Source: Candidatus Hydrogenedens sp.
Lineage (GTDB): Bacteria; Hydrogenedentota; Hydrogenedentia; Hydrogenedentales; Hydrogenedentaceae
Assembly (NCBI GenBank): GCA_020216745.1
Contig: JAIWNQ010000078.1
Coordinates: 1 to 10,000, forward strand
Length of the DNA: 10,000 nucleotides
Reading direction: 5' to 3'
How positions within the stretch are numbered: position 1 is the stretch's first letter; the number at the start of each line of letters is the position of its first letter. This document shows positions 1-7,219 of this stretch, one piece after another. The notes under the pieces were generated by a model, which worked only from the letters and a program-made list of their open reading frames with translations, was not told the origin of the DNA and did not search any database. A program made the translations under genes and the position numbers.

Positions 1-1126
1 AAAATACGGAACGAAGTGTAGATTGTATAAGACATTAGAAATAGACGAGGCTATAAAAGATGCTCGCTATGTGCTAACCCAAATCCGTGTTGGACAAATG
101 CAGGCACGAATAAATGATGAACGATTGGGGCTGAAATATGGAATTATTGGGCAGGAAACAACGGGCATAGGTGGATTTGCATGTGCATTAAGAACCATCC
201 CTGTGATCCTTGAAATTGCACATAAAATGGAAGTGTTATGTCCGAATGCTTTTTTAATCAATTTTACAAACCCTGCTGGAATTAATACAGAGGCTGTTAT
301 TAAATACAGTAAGATACGGACAATAGGACTTTGCAATGTGCCTATTGGAATAATTATGCAAATTGTTAAACATTTAGGAGGGAGTCCTGAAGATATAGAA
401 TTAGATTATGTGGGATTAAATCATCTCTCATGGGTTCGTAAATTTAAGAGACAAGGAATTGATATTACTGATGAAGTCCTCCGAACATTTTGGGAGCATG
501 CCGAAGAAGAGTGGGAAGATGAGCCAACACGAAACAATATGTTAGAAGCTATGAGAAGTCTGAATATGTTTTGCAATTATTACTTACAATATTATTATTC
601 AACAGAATCTGTGTTGAATAAATTAAAGAGTAAAGAAAAAACGAGAGGAGAGGAAGTTTTAGAGATTGAGCAGAAGCTTTTTGAAAAATATTCCAATCCC
701 AACTTGAAAGAAAAGCCAGAAGAATTAAGTAAACGAGGTGGTGCACATTATTCAACTGCGGCACTCATGGTAATGGATGCAATTGAAACGGATTCAAAAT
801 CTCGTCAAATCGTTTGTTGTAAGAATAATGGAGCAATTCCTACTTTTGATGATGATGTATCCGTCGAAGTATCTGCAATTATTGATAAAGATGGAGCACA
901 TCCTATTCCACAATCTGCTCCAGAACCTTCTATTCGTGGTCTTATGCAATTAATCAAGGCTTACGAAACCTTAACAGTACATTCCGCAGTAAAAGGTGAT
1001 AAGGAATTAGCATTCCAAGCACTACTAAGTCATCCTCTTATGCCAGACGCCGTTGGTTGTAGAAATCTTTTAAATGAGGTATTAGAAATAAATAAACCTT
1101 ATCTAATCCATTTTTTCAATAAATAA
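1..1126 (+). CDS. GH4 family glycosidase, probable 6-phospho-beta-glucosidase (5' truncated by window edge)
   Basis: Family 4 glycosidases hydrolyse (phospho)glycosides by an unusual redox-elimination mechanism that needs NAD and a divalent metal, normally Mn. The reading frame is open from base 2 with no stop, and the TTG at 23 is not a real start because family homology already runs through it (DARYVLTQIRVGQM, then QETTGIGGF). The missing part is the N-terminal Rossmann GxGS region, roughly 60-75 residues if the whole enzyme is the usual 415-450. Counting from codon 23, visible family marks are NFTNPAG (80-86), GLCNVPIG with the likely metal-ligand Cys104, GLNHLSW with likely metal-ligand His134, and a probable catalytic Tyr243 in GGAHYS. 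CNVP and NHLSW fit the beta-phosphoglucosidase branch better than alpha-galactosidases or alpha-phosphoglucosidases, but substrate choice is inference. No PTS or sugar-uptake gene is visible. purC follows after about 25 nt. Confidence 0.88.
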   Translation, partial: KYGTKCRLYKTLEIDEAIKDARYVLTQIRVGQMQARINDERLGLKYGIIGQETTGIGGFACALRTIPVILEIAHKMEVLCPNAFLINFTNPAGINTEAVIKYSKIRTIGLCNVPIGIIMQIVKHLGGSPEDIELDYVGLNHLSWVRKFKRQGIDITDEVLRTFWEHAEEEWEDEPTRNNMLEAMRSLNMFCNYYLQYYYSTESVLNKLKSKEKTRGEEVLEIEQKLFEKYSNPNLKEKPEELSKRGGAHYSTAALMVMDAIETDSKSRQIVCCKNNGAIPTFDDDVSVEVSAIIDKDGAHPIPQSAPEPSIRGLMQLIKAYETLTVHSAVKGDKELAFQALLSHPLMPDAVGCRNLLNEVLEINKPYLIHFFNK

Positions 1127-1140
1127 CATCTTAATAATGA

Positions 1141-1145
1141 AAGGA
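1141..1145 (+). promoter_or_regulatory. Ribosome binding site deciding the purC start
   Basis: AAGGA lies six bases before the ATG at 1152 and overlaps the beginning of the longer frame that starts at 1137. Nothing resembling a Shine-Dalgarno sequence precedes 1137. This supports the shorter PurC. Confidence 0.7.
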
Positions 1146-1151
1146 ATACCA

Positions 1152-2039
1152 ATGACAGCATTATCAGAAACAAACTTAAATGGACAGCCACCCACAAGAA
1201 GAGGAAAAGTTAGAGATATTTACGATTTAGGGGACAAACTTCTTCTTGTTGCAACAGATAGAATTTCAGCGTTTGACTGGGTTAATCCTACACCAATACC
1301 TGATAAAGGAAAAATTTTGACGCAGTTATCATTATTCTGGTTTGAAATGATGAAAGATATTGTGTCCAACCACCTAATTTCATCGCGATTAGAAGATTTT
1401 CCACCAGAATTTCAAAAATATCCAGAGATATTTAAAGACCGTTCTATGTATGTACGAAAATGCCAAATGCTCCCTGTGGAGTTTATCGTTCGCGGATATT
1501 TAGCAGGAAGTGGATTAAAAGAATATAAAGCAAAAGGAACCGTTTGTGGAATTCCCCTACCATCAGGGCTTGTAGAAGCGAGTAAATTGCCAGAACCTAT
1601 TTATACACCGAGTACAAAAGCAGAAGAAGGACATGATATTAATATATCACCTCAAGAAGCAGGAAAAATGATTGGAGAGGAACTGAATCGAAAAGCGGAG
1701 AAAGTAGCAATTCAAATTTATAAAAGAGCCAATGAATATGCAATTACAAAAGGTATTATTTTGTGTGATACCAAATTTGAATTTGGACTATTAGACGGAA
1801 AATTAGTATTAGCAGATGAAATTTTGACACCAGACTCATCGAGATTTTGGCCAGCAGACCAGTATGAACCTGGGAAAAGTCAACCCAGTTTCGATAAACA
1901 GTTTATTAGGGACTACTTGGAATCGGTGAATTGGGATAAGAATTCTCCTCCACCACCGTTGCCACCAGATATTGTGGCAAAAACCAGGGAGAAATATCTT
2001 GAAGCATTCACACGATTAACAGGTAAGTCTTTAGATTAA
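1152..2039 (+). CDS. purC: Phosphoribosylaminoimidazole-succinocarboxamide synthase (SAICAR synthetase)
   Basis: Cytosolic ATP-dependent ligase that joins CAIR and aspartate to make SAICAR in de novo purine synthesis. The 295-residue product has the full set of family motifs: GKVRDIY (18-24), ATDRISAFD (34-42), EFIVRGYLAGSG (110-121), TPSTKAEEGHD (152-162) and the signature ADEILTPDSSRFW (221-233). Its length of about 300 matches the longer, yeast ADE1-like form rather than the roughly 240-residue B. subtilis/E. coli form. I chose the ATG at 1152 because AAGGA at 1141-1145 sits six bases before it. The in-frame ATG at 1137 would swallow that site and add five non-conserved residues (MKGIP). 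It follows the GH4 gene by 25 nt and precedes purF by 30 nt on the same strand, so cotranscription with purF is likely. I see no convincing promoter or purine riboswitch immediately upstream. Confidence 0.97.
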   Translation: MTALSETNLNGQPPTRRGKVRDIYDLGDKLLLVATDRISAFDWVNPTPIPDKGKILTQLSLFWFEMMKDIVSNHLISSRLEDFPPEFQKYPEIFKDRSMYVRKCQMLPVEFIVRGYLAGSGLKEYKAKGTVCGIPLPSGLVEASKLPEPIYTPSTKAEEGHDINISPQEAGKMIGEELNRKAEKVAIQIYKRANEYAITKGIILCDTKFEFGLLDGKLVLADEILTPDSSRFWPADQYEPGKSQPSFDKQFIRDYLESVNWDKNSPPPPLPPDIVAKTREKYLEAFTRLTGKSLD

Positions 2040-2069
2040 AATTAACATAAAACAGTAGAAAAGGGACGT

Positions 2070-3533
2070 ATGCTCGAACTTGATAAAATTCGCGAAGAAT
2101 GTGGTGTTTTTGGAATTTATAATCATAAATCTGCACCCAATTGGATTTATTTAGGTTTATACGCCTTACAACATCGTGGACAAGAGGGTGCAGGTATTGT
2201 TTGTTCTGATGGGACAACATTAACAGCACATCGTGGAGTAGGTCTGGTAAATGATGTATTTCCCGCACATAAGCTTGCTCGTGTCCAGGGTTTTATGGGT
2301 ATAGGTCACGTTAGATATTCTACTTTTGGCACAAGTAATTTACGGAATGTCCAGCCCTTTTTAGTGAATTATATTCACGGTTCTGTCGCAGTATGTCATA
2401 ACGGAAATCTTGTCAATGGTGCATACTTGCGTCACGACTTAGAACAGAAAGGTGCTATTTTTCAATCTACGTCGGATACAGAAGTAATAATTCATTTAAT
2501 AGCCCGTTCCAATGCAGATACTTTCTTAGATGCAGTTATTGATGCCTTAAAAAAGGTAAAAGGAGCATTTTCTGTCCTTATTATGAACCACAACGAAATG
2601 ATAGCAGCTCGTGACCCATTTGGTTTTCGTCCATTATGGCTGGGTAAAAAAGGAAGGGGATATGTTTTTGCCAGTGAAACATGTGCTTTGGATTTGGTTG
2701 GAGCGAAATGGTTACGTGAGATAGAACCAGGCGAAGTGGTACATATAAAAGATAAAGAGATAAAAAGTGTTTTCCCCTTCAAAAAAGTAGTCCCCAAACA
2801 ATGTATTTTTGAATATATTTATGTGGCAAGACCAGATAGTTTTATTTTTGGAAAAAGTGTTGATTTAATTCGAAAAGAATTTGGGAGAGCACTTGCCCGA
2901 ATTGCTCCTGTTGAAGCGGATTTTGTTATGGCAGTTCCAGATTCGTCGAACCCTGCAGCGCTGGGTTATGCACATGAATCTGGTTTACCTTTTGATATGG
3001 GATTTATTCGTAACCATTATGTAGGGCGCACGTTTATTGAGCCAGACCAAAAAATGCGTGATTTCGGAGTAAAAATAAAATTAAATCCATCTCGGGATAC
3101 TGTCAAAGGGAAAAGAATAGTCCTTGTAGATGATAGTATTGTCCGTGGGACAACGGCACGAAAGATAATAAAAATGTTGCGACGTTGTAAAGTAAAAGAG
3201 ATTCACTACCGTGTGGCATCACCGCCTATTATCAACTCATGTTATTATGGAATTGACACACCTGTTAGGGAAAAACTAATTGCATATAAAATGATCAAGA
3301 AGGATCAAGAAATAGACGTTGAAAAAATAAGGCAGTATTTAGGGGTTGATACGTTAGCGTATTTAACAATACCCGCAATGCTTGAAGCAACATTTAGTGA
3401 TAAAGAGCGTTTTTGTACTGCTTGTTTCGATAATAATTATCCTACACCAACTCCTCACGATTTTTACTTACCTCCGAGAAACCATAATGTAATAAAAGAT
3501 ACCAATCTTGATGAAGTTCGTCACGGCCGATAG
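2070..3533 (+). CDS. purF: Amidophosphoribosyltransferase (glutamine PRPP amidotransferase)
   Basis: Catalyses the committed step of de novo purine synthesis: PRPP plus glutamine gives 5-phosphoribosylamine. The 487-residue protein has an N-terminal Ntn glutaminase domain (about 11-240) and a C-terminal phosphoribosyltransferase domain (about 255-450). Cys11 follows a ten-residue leader (MLELDKIREE), so the precursor is expected to be cleaved to expose Cys11 as the catalytic N-terminus, as in B. subtilis PurF. Other marks are GHVRYST (79-85), CHNGN (109-113) and the PRPP loop VLVDDSIVRGTT (351-362). Cysteines 245, 391, 449 and 452 match the four 4Fe-4S ligands of the Bacillus-type enzyme, so this is the iron-sulfur, propeptide-bearing class rather than the cluster-free E. 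coli class. AAGGG at 2061-2065 precedes the ATG. It lies 30 nt after purC and converges with the minus-strand operon beyond 3554. Confidence 0.98.
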   Translation: MLELDKIREECGVFGIYNHKSAPNWIYLGLYALQHRGQEGAGIVCSDGTTLTAHRGVGLVNDVFPAHKLARVQGFMGIGHVRYSTFGTSNLRNVQPFLVNYIHGSVAVCHNGNLVNGAYLRHDLEQKGAIFQSTSDTEVIIHLIARSNADTFLDAVIDALKKVKGAFSVLIMNHNEMIAARDPFGFRPLWLGKKGRGYVFASETCALDLVGAKWLREIEPGEVVHIKDKEIKSVFPFKKVVPKQCIFEYIYVARPDSFIFGKSVDLIRKEFGRALARIAPVEADFVMAVPDSSNPAALGYAHESGLPFDMGFIRNHYVGRTFIEPDQKMRDFGVKIKLNPSRDTVKGKRIVLVDDSIVRGTTARKIIKMLRRCKVKEIHYRVASPPIINSCYYGIDTPVREKLIAYKMIKKDQEIDVEKIRQYLGVDTLAYLTIPAMLEATFSDKERFCTACFDNNYPTPTPHDFYLPPRNHNVIKDTNLDEVRHGR

Positions 3534-3554
3534 TAGTATATCGTTCCTATTATT

Positions 3555-4205
3555 TTATTGTGATTCTGGCATCTTAGGTGATGGAGGAGGTTGTTCTCTA
3601 CCTCTTCTTAATTGGGCAGGCCTTTGATTATCATAGGGCATACGCTCTTGTTTCCATTCGTATGCCTTTTTCAAAAACCGTTTTATTTCATTTTCGAAGT
3701 CAGAGAAAAGAAGGTATAGCTGTATCTTTGATTCCAGAGGTAAATCTAATGATAAATTTTCCACCAACTTGTATTTCTGCTCTTGAATTTCTTTGTCTAA
3801 CTTTACTAATGTATTAAATTTTTCTTCCAAATTTCCCGATTTTTCTCGTATAGATTTTCTAATCTCATTTGCAAGGTCATTTCTTTTTTTAGTCATCTCC
3901 GCTAAAATATCCCGTTGCTCTTCATACTTTCTTACTAAAATGACCGTTTGCTCATTATTAAGTCTTAATTGCTTAGCAATTTTGGCAAGAACTATTTGTT
4001 CTAACATTTCTTTAGCAGGGACATCCTCTCCAAGTGGAGGCGGGTTTATATATCCCGGTCCGGGGAAATGACCTCTTTCATCAGGTGGAAAATTAGGCGG
4101 TGGACCTTGGGGAGCAGGTTCCATAGGCCCTGGCTGTGCGGTTAGTGTTTGATTTAAAAAGAAAAGTATCGCAATAAAGGTTAAGGTAATCATATACTTT
4201 TTCAT
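3555..4205 (-). CDS. Exported proline-rich, helical Spy/CpxP-like periplasmic protein
   Basis: A 216-residue protein with a clear signal peptide: Lys2-Lys3, a hydrophobic stretch at about 5-18, and probable cleavage after LTA at 23. The mature protein starts with a proline/glycine-rich linker (about 24-63, including PQGPPPNFPPDE). A charged, all-helical, partly coiled-coil region follows (about 64-187). It contains LRLNNEQ (80-86), which resembles the degenerate LTxxQ motif of Spy/CpxP/ZraP proteins, and a second helical block (about 155-187). The tail is again basic and proline-rich (REQPPPSPKMP). Spy/CpxP proteins are periplasmic chaperones or stress modulators, some metal-binding; I infer a similar envelope role from architecture and context, without sequence proof. 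It is the last gene of the sigma/anti-sigma operon, 34 nt after the anti-sigma stop, with GGAG (4217-4214) eight bases before the ATG. The longest histidine- or cysteine-based metal motifs are absent: the mature part has one His and no Cys. Confidence 0.7.
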   Translation of the reverse strand: MKKYMITLTFIAILFFLNQTLTAQPGPMEPAPQGPPPNFPPDERGHFPGPGYINPPPLGEDVPAKEMLEQIVLAKIAKQLRLNNEQTVILVRKYEEQRDILAEMTKKRNDLANEIRKSIREKSGNLEEKFNTLVKLDKEIQEQKYKLVENLSLDLPLESKIQLYLLFSDFENEIKRFLKKAYEWKQERMPYDNQRPAQLRRGREQPPPSPKMPESQ

Positions 4206-4239
4206 ACGTTATTCTCCGTATAGTTATAGTTTTTTTATC

Positions 4240-4824
4240 TTACATAGATATATCAAATTCACCCGTCGCATCTGCGAGCGATAATACCAAATCCGAAATT
4301 GTAACTGAATGTAGTTCTTCTCCAACATACTCAGTTTGTATGTATTCATCGCTCAGAGATGTCAATACGTCCTCTTCATTAATAGGAATTTCTTCTGCCT
4401 TTATCATTTCTATTTGTGGTGAACTTAATTCACTATTGTCGGCTACCTGTGTTACTTTATCTGTTTTTAATACATCTGTCTTGTTAAAAATGGTATTGTA
4501 TTGATAGCCAATTATAACGCCGATAATAAATAGAGAAATGGTTACCGTATACAAAAGGATTGGCTTGTAATTTAATGTTAACACGGGAATGAAATTAGTT
4601 TGTGAAAATTTAGTTAATGTCTTAACCTCTTGGCTAATCTTTTTTGAAACCTCATCAGAAATTGGAACAATAGGAAGATCTTGAAGTGTAGTCGATATTT
4701 TACGATACTCAGCTAATTTTTCCGAACATTCACCGCATTGATGTAAATGTTCCCTTTGATTATCATTTAAGACAATAAGGCCATCAATTAATTCAGAAAT
4801 TTCTTCGTCTGTAAAATGTCTCAT
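4240..4824 (-). CDS. Zinc-finger (ZAS) transmembrane anti-sigma factor
   Basis: A 194-residue protein arranged as a typical membrane anti-sigma factor. The cytoplasmic N-terminus has a ZAS-type zinc motif, His26-x3-Cys30-x2-Cys33 (HLHQCGEC), preceded by the usual short helix EISELIDG. One hydrophobic transmembrane segment lies at about 87-107 (LLYTVTISLFIIGVIIG). The C-terminal region (about 110-194) is acidic and presumably extracytoplasmic. Such proteins hold the cognate ECF sigma factor inactive until an envelope signal releases it. Its ATG overlaps the sigma stop codon by four bases (ATGA, 4824-4821), which implies translational coupling and identifies the upstream sigma factor as its partner. 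The outer domain matches nothing I recognise, so the signal is unknown. Confidence 0.87.
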   Translation of the reverse strand: MRHFTDEEISELIDGLIVLNDNQREHLHQCGECSEKLAEYRKISTTLQDLPIVPISDEVSKKISQEVKTLTKFSQTNFIPVLTLNYKPILLYTVTISLFIIGVIIGYQYNTIFNKTDVLKTDKVTQVADNSELSSPQIEMIKAEEIPINEEDVLTSLSDEYIQTEYVGEELHSVTISDLVLSLADATGEFDISM

Positions 4825-5396
4825 TTTATCAATACACCTTTTTCTTTTATTTTTTTTCTTAATTCTGCTCTTGCACGAGCCAAACGACTTCGTACAGTGC
4901 CTATCCTACAACCAAGCACTTCTGCAATACTTTCATAATCTAATCCCTGTGTTTCACGAAGTAATAATATTTCTTTATATTCTGGTGATAACTCCAACAT
5001 ACATTCCTGAACTATGTCTATCAATTCTTTACTTTCACTATATGTTAGTGATGAAGGAGAATTATTTTTTTCTTTATGGTTATAGTTCCAACGTTCAAAA
5101 AGCCGTACTAAGAAATTCTTTTTCCTCTGGTCATTTCTTAATTGATTTAATGCAAGATTTCGGGCAATTGTAAAAATAAAAGTTTTAAATTGTGCTTTGG
5201 GGTCAATTCTATTTATGTTTTTATAAATACGAATAAATGTTTCCTGCACTAAATCTTCGGCATTGTGAGTATCTCGGGTGAGATAGAAACAAAGGGTATA
5301 AATTTGATTCTTATACCTCTGAATCAAATTATCAAATGCTTCATTATTTCCTTGTTTTGCTAACGCAACCAATTCCCAATCCTCTAAGGAACGCAT
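4821..5396 (-). CDS. ECF-type RNA polymerase sigma factor (RpoE-like)
   Basis: A 191-residue group 4 sigma-70 protein. Region 2 spans about 18-91, with FDNLIQRYKNQIYTLCF, the core-binding AEDLVQETFIRIYKN (46-60) and the -10 recognition part FKTFIFTIARNLALN (70-84). A charged linker rich in Asn/Lys/Ser (about 92-127) leads to region 4 (about 128-181), which has LSPEYKEILLLRE and a helix-turn-helix with YESIAEVLGCRIGTVRSRL (154-172). Sigma regions 1 and 3 are absent, as expected for ECF factors. It directs RNA polymerase to a small regulon and is probably held by the anti-sigma factor encoded immediately downstream with a 4-nt overlap. The start is the only plausible one, although AAAGGT lies a rather long ten bases upstream. 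A GGGAACTT element upstream suggests it may transcribe its own operon. The exact ECF group cannot be assigned here. Confidence 0.93.
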   Translation of the reverse strand: MRSLEDWELVALAKQGNNEAFDNLIQRYKNQIYTLCFYLTRDTHNAEDLVQETFIRIYKNINRIDPKAQFKTFIFTIARNLALNQLRNDQRKKNFLVRLFERWNYNHKEKNNSPSSLTYSESKELIDIVQECMLELSPEYKEILLLRETQGLDYESIAEVLGCRIGTVRSRLARARAELRKKIKEKGVLIK

Positions 5397-5418
5397 TTTA
5401 TTATTTACCTTTTATAAT

Positions 5419-5448
5419 ATTAAACACTTAAAATAGATGAAAGTTCCC
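5419..5448 (-). promoter_or_regulatory. Candidate ECF-type promoter of the sigma/anti-sigma operon
   Basis: On the minus strand GGGAACTT (5448-5441) closely resembles the GGAACTT -35 element of many RpoE-type sigma factors. It sits in the 74-nt gap between cysS and the sigma gene. Sixteen bases further, TTTAAT (5424-5419) could be the -10, but this half is weak and AT-rich sequence makes chance matches likely. If real, the sigma factor would drive its own operon. The -35 also lies inside a small inverted repeat, AAAGTT-CCCAAT-AACTTT (5440-5457). Confidence 0.4.
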
Positions 5449-5470
5449 AATAACTTTTTTAAATGAAGCA

Positions 5471-6868
5471 TTATTTTCGTTTTACGCGAGGTCCATGGGG
5501 TGTATCTTCAACAACCCATCCCTGCTCTAATAGTTGGTTGCGTATTGTATCAGCCAGAGCAAAGTTTTTTTCACGACGAGCCTGCTGACGTTGTAATACT
5601 TTTTCCATTATTTCCTGGGGAGTTTCCTCTTCGAATTCTGGATTCAAAATACCGACCACTTGATTTAGCCTATTTAATAGGCTAATTGCATTCTTAACCC
5701 CTTGTTCCCCGACTTCCTTCAAATCTATTTTTTTATTAACATCACGGATAAAATCGAAAATAGAAGCAATGGCAGACGAAATATTTAAATCATCATCAAG
5801 AGATTCTATAAACATTTTTTCACATTGTGAACATTCTTCAGATAAATCATCTCCTTCACCCTGAATTTCATTTAGACGTAGTCGAAAATCACGAATGCGA
5901 CGGAGACTATTTTCAGCAGACTCCACAGTTTCGAAGGTAAAGTTATTAGGCTGTCTATAATGTGTGGCAAGTAATACCCAACGTATGGCTATGGGGTCTA
6001 AGCCTCGTTCTAACAGGTCTCTTAATGTAAAAAAGTTGCCTAACGATTTTGACATTTTTTTACCATCTACAACCAGATGGGCACAGTGTAACCAATATTT
6101 AACGAACGGTTTACCTGTGGCACACTCAGACTGGGCTATTTCATTTTCATGATGTGGAAACATATTATCTATACCACCACAGTGAATATCAAAACTCTCT
6201 CCTAAATATTTCATGCTCATTGCAGAACATTCGATATGCCATCCAGGCCTGCCTTTACCTAACTCCGTTTCCCAATAGACATCTCCATCATCTTCATCCC
6301 AGGCTTTCCAAAGGGCAAAATCACGGGCGTCTTCCATTTCATATTCATCAGTATCAACCCTACCACTTGCTCCTACTTTTAAGTCATCGATGTTCATGTG
6401 GCTTAACTTGCCATATTCTGGAAATGTGCTTAAACGGAAATAGATACTTCCATTATGCTCGTAGGTATGTCCGTTCTCTCTCAATTTTTTAATAATCTCA
6501 ACCATCTCTTGGATATGGTCTGTTGCTCTCGGATAAACATCTGCTTTCTCAATCTGAAGTGTCTCTAAATCCTTAAAGAAGGCTTCAATATAAAAATCAG
6601 TAATTTCTTTTAAGGATTTTCCCGTTTCACGACAGGTTCGAATAAGTTTATCCTCGACGTCAGTAATATTCATAACATGGAAAACATCGTATCCCCGAAA
6701 CGTGAGGTATCTTTTCAGTAAATCCTCAAATATGTATGCACGGAAATTGCCAATGTGTGCATAGTTATAAACTGTGGGCCCACAAGTATACAGTTTCACT
6801 TTTTGAGGTTCTATAGGTTCAAAAGGCTCGACTGTTCTTGTTAACGTATTATAAAAACATACTGCCAT
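5471..6868 (-). CDS. cysS: Cysteine--tRNA ligase (cysteinyl-tRNA synthetase)
   Basis: Class I aminoacyl-tRNA synthetase that attaches cysteine to tRNA-Cys in the cytosol. The 465-residue protein has the nucleotide-binding HIGN (38-41, HIGH variant) and KMSKS (271-275) motifs. Its zinc ligands Cys29, Cys214, His239 and Glu243 correspond to E. coli Cys28, Cys209, His234 and Glu238. Length and C-terminal anticodon-binding part (ending HGPRVKRK) are normal. I chose the ATG at 6868 because AAGGGT ends six bases before it; an in-frame TTG at 6871 merely adds one residue. It is transcribed in the same direction as, and downstream of, tRNA-Cys and tRNA-Leu, with about 254 nt between. No T-box antiterminator sequence is seen in that leader. 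A gap of 74 nt separates its stop from the downstream sigma gene. Confidence 0.98.
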   Translation of the reverse strand: MAVCFYNTLTRTVEPFEPIEPQKVKLYTCGPTVYNYAHIGNFRAYIFEDLLKRYLTFRGYDVFHVMNITDVEDKLIRTCRETGKSLKEITDFYIEAFFKDLETLQIEKADVYPRATDHIQEMVEIIKKLRENGHTYEHNGSIYFRLSTFPEYGKLSHMNIDDLKVGASGRVDTDEYEMEDARDFALWKAWDEDDGDVYWETELGKGRPGWHIECSAMSMKYLGESFDIHCGGIDNMFPHHENEIAQSECATGKPFVKYWLHCAHLVVDGKKMSKSLGNFFTLRDLLERGLDPIAIRWVLLATHYRQPNNFTFETVESAENSLRRIRDFRLRLNEIQGEGDDLSEECSQCEKMFIESLDDDLNISSAIASIFDFIRDVNKKIDLKEVGEQGVKNAISLLNRLNQVVGILNPEFEEETPQEIMEKVLQRQQARREKNFALADTIRNQLLEQGWVVEDTPHGPRVKRK

Positions 6869-7122
6869 CAACTGACCCTTTCTTTACAATAAAATATCGG
6901 ATAAAGCAATATTTAGATGAACTAACACATTTGATTATAAAAACTTAGCTATTACTATTAGAAATTCTATTCTATTTTTTAGGGATACTAACATGCAAAA
7001 ACGATTAAGAATAGTACAAGACAAAAACAAAATATCCATTAACTTACATGTAAATCTAATGCGTTCCTTTATTTTCTATAGGCAATTTATAGTGCTTTGG
7101 TTATTTCTGAGGGAGGTAAAAG
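6869..7122 (-). other. Intergenic leader between tRNA-Leu and cysS
   Basis: These 254 bases are AT-rich and hold no supported gene. On the minus strand they contain the candidate cysS -10 element and the AAGGGT ribosome binding site at the proximal end. I see neither a strong GC hairpin followed by a T-run after tRNA-Leu nor a T-box signature. Cotranscription of the tRNAs with cysS therefore remains possible. An open frame on the plus strand here runs antisense through both tRNAs and is not a gene. Confidence 0.5.
6934..6939 (-). promoter_or_regulatory. Candidate -10 element for cysS
   Basis: A perfect TATAAT on the minus strand about 65 bases before the cysS start. The matching -35 is poor (TTCTAA-like, 18 bases upstream), so this is a tentative promoter that would let cysS be expressed independently of the upstream tRNA genes. 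Confidence 0.35.
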
Positions 7123-7206
7123 TGGGCGAGGCGGGAATCGAACCCGCATGGCCTTACGGCCAACGGATTTTAAGTCCGTCGTGTATTCCTATTCCACCAC
7201 TCGCCC
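7123..7206 (-). tRNA. tRNA-Leu (anticodon UAA)
   Basis: An 84-nt class II tRNA read on the minus strand. The acceptor stem GGGCGAG pairs with CTCGCCC, followed by discriminator A73 as expected for leucine. The D arm is GTGGAATAGGAATACAC, the anticodon stem ACGGA/TCCGT encloses loop CTTAAAA with anticodon TAA, the long variable arm is GGCC-GTAA-GGCC, and the T arm is GCGGG-TTCGATT-CCCGC. The 3' CCA is not encoded (genomic CTT follows), so it must be added post-transcriptionally. It lies 13-16 bases after tRNA-Cys in the same direction and is probably part of the same transcript. Confidence 0.97.
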
Positions 7207-7219
7207 ACAGTGGAAATTT

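Noticed and set aside
23..25. TTG as the start of the GH4 gene
   Set aside because: The frame is open to the window edge and the product lacks the N-terminal NAD-binding region, so this is an internal Leu codon of a gene cut by the edge.
1057..1085. TTGTAG-N17-TATTAG as a promoter for purC-purF inside the GH4 gene
   Set aside because: Only about half of each hexamer matches in AT-rich coding sequence, so chance is the simpler explanation.
5440..5460. Inverted repeat AAAGTT-CCCAAT-AACTTT followed by T residues as a terminator
   Set aside because: The T-run lies on the plus strand, where no gene ends; for cysS (minus strand) the hairpin is not followed by T residues, and the six-pair stem is AT-rich and weak.
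6869..6871. TTG one codon upstream as the cysS start
   Set aside because: The adjacent ATG at 6868 has AAGGGT at a proper six-base spacing and gives the usual N-terminus.
6869..7122. T-box riboswitch in the cysS leader
   Set aside because: No TGGnACCGCG-like antiterminator sequence or terminator hairpin can be found on the minus strand.
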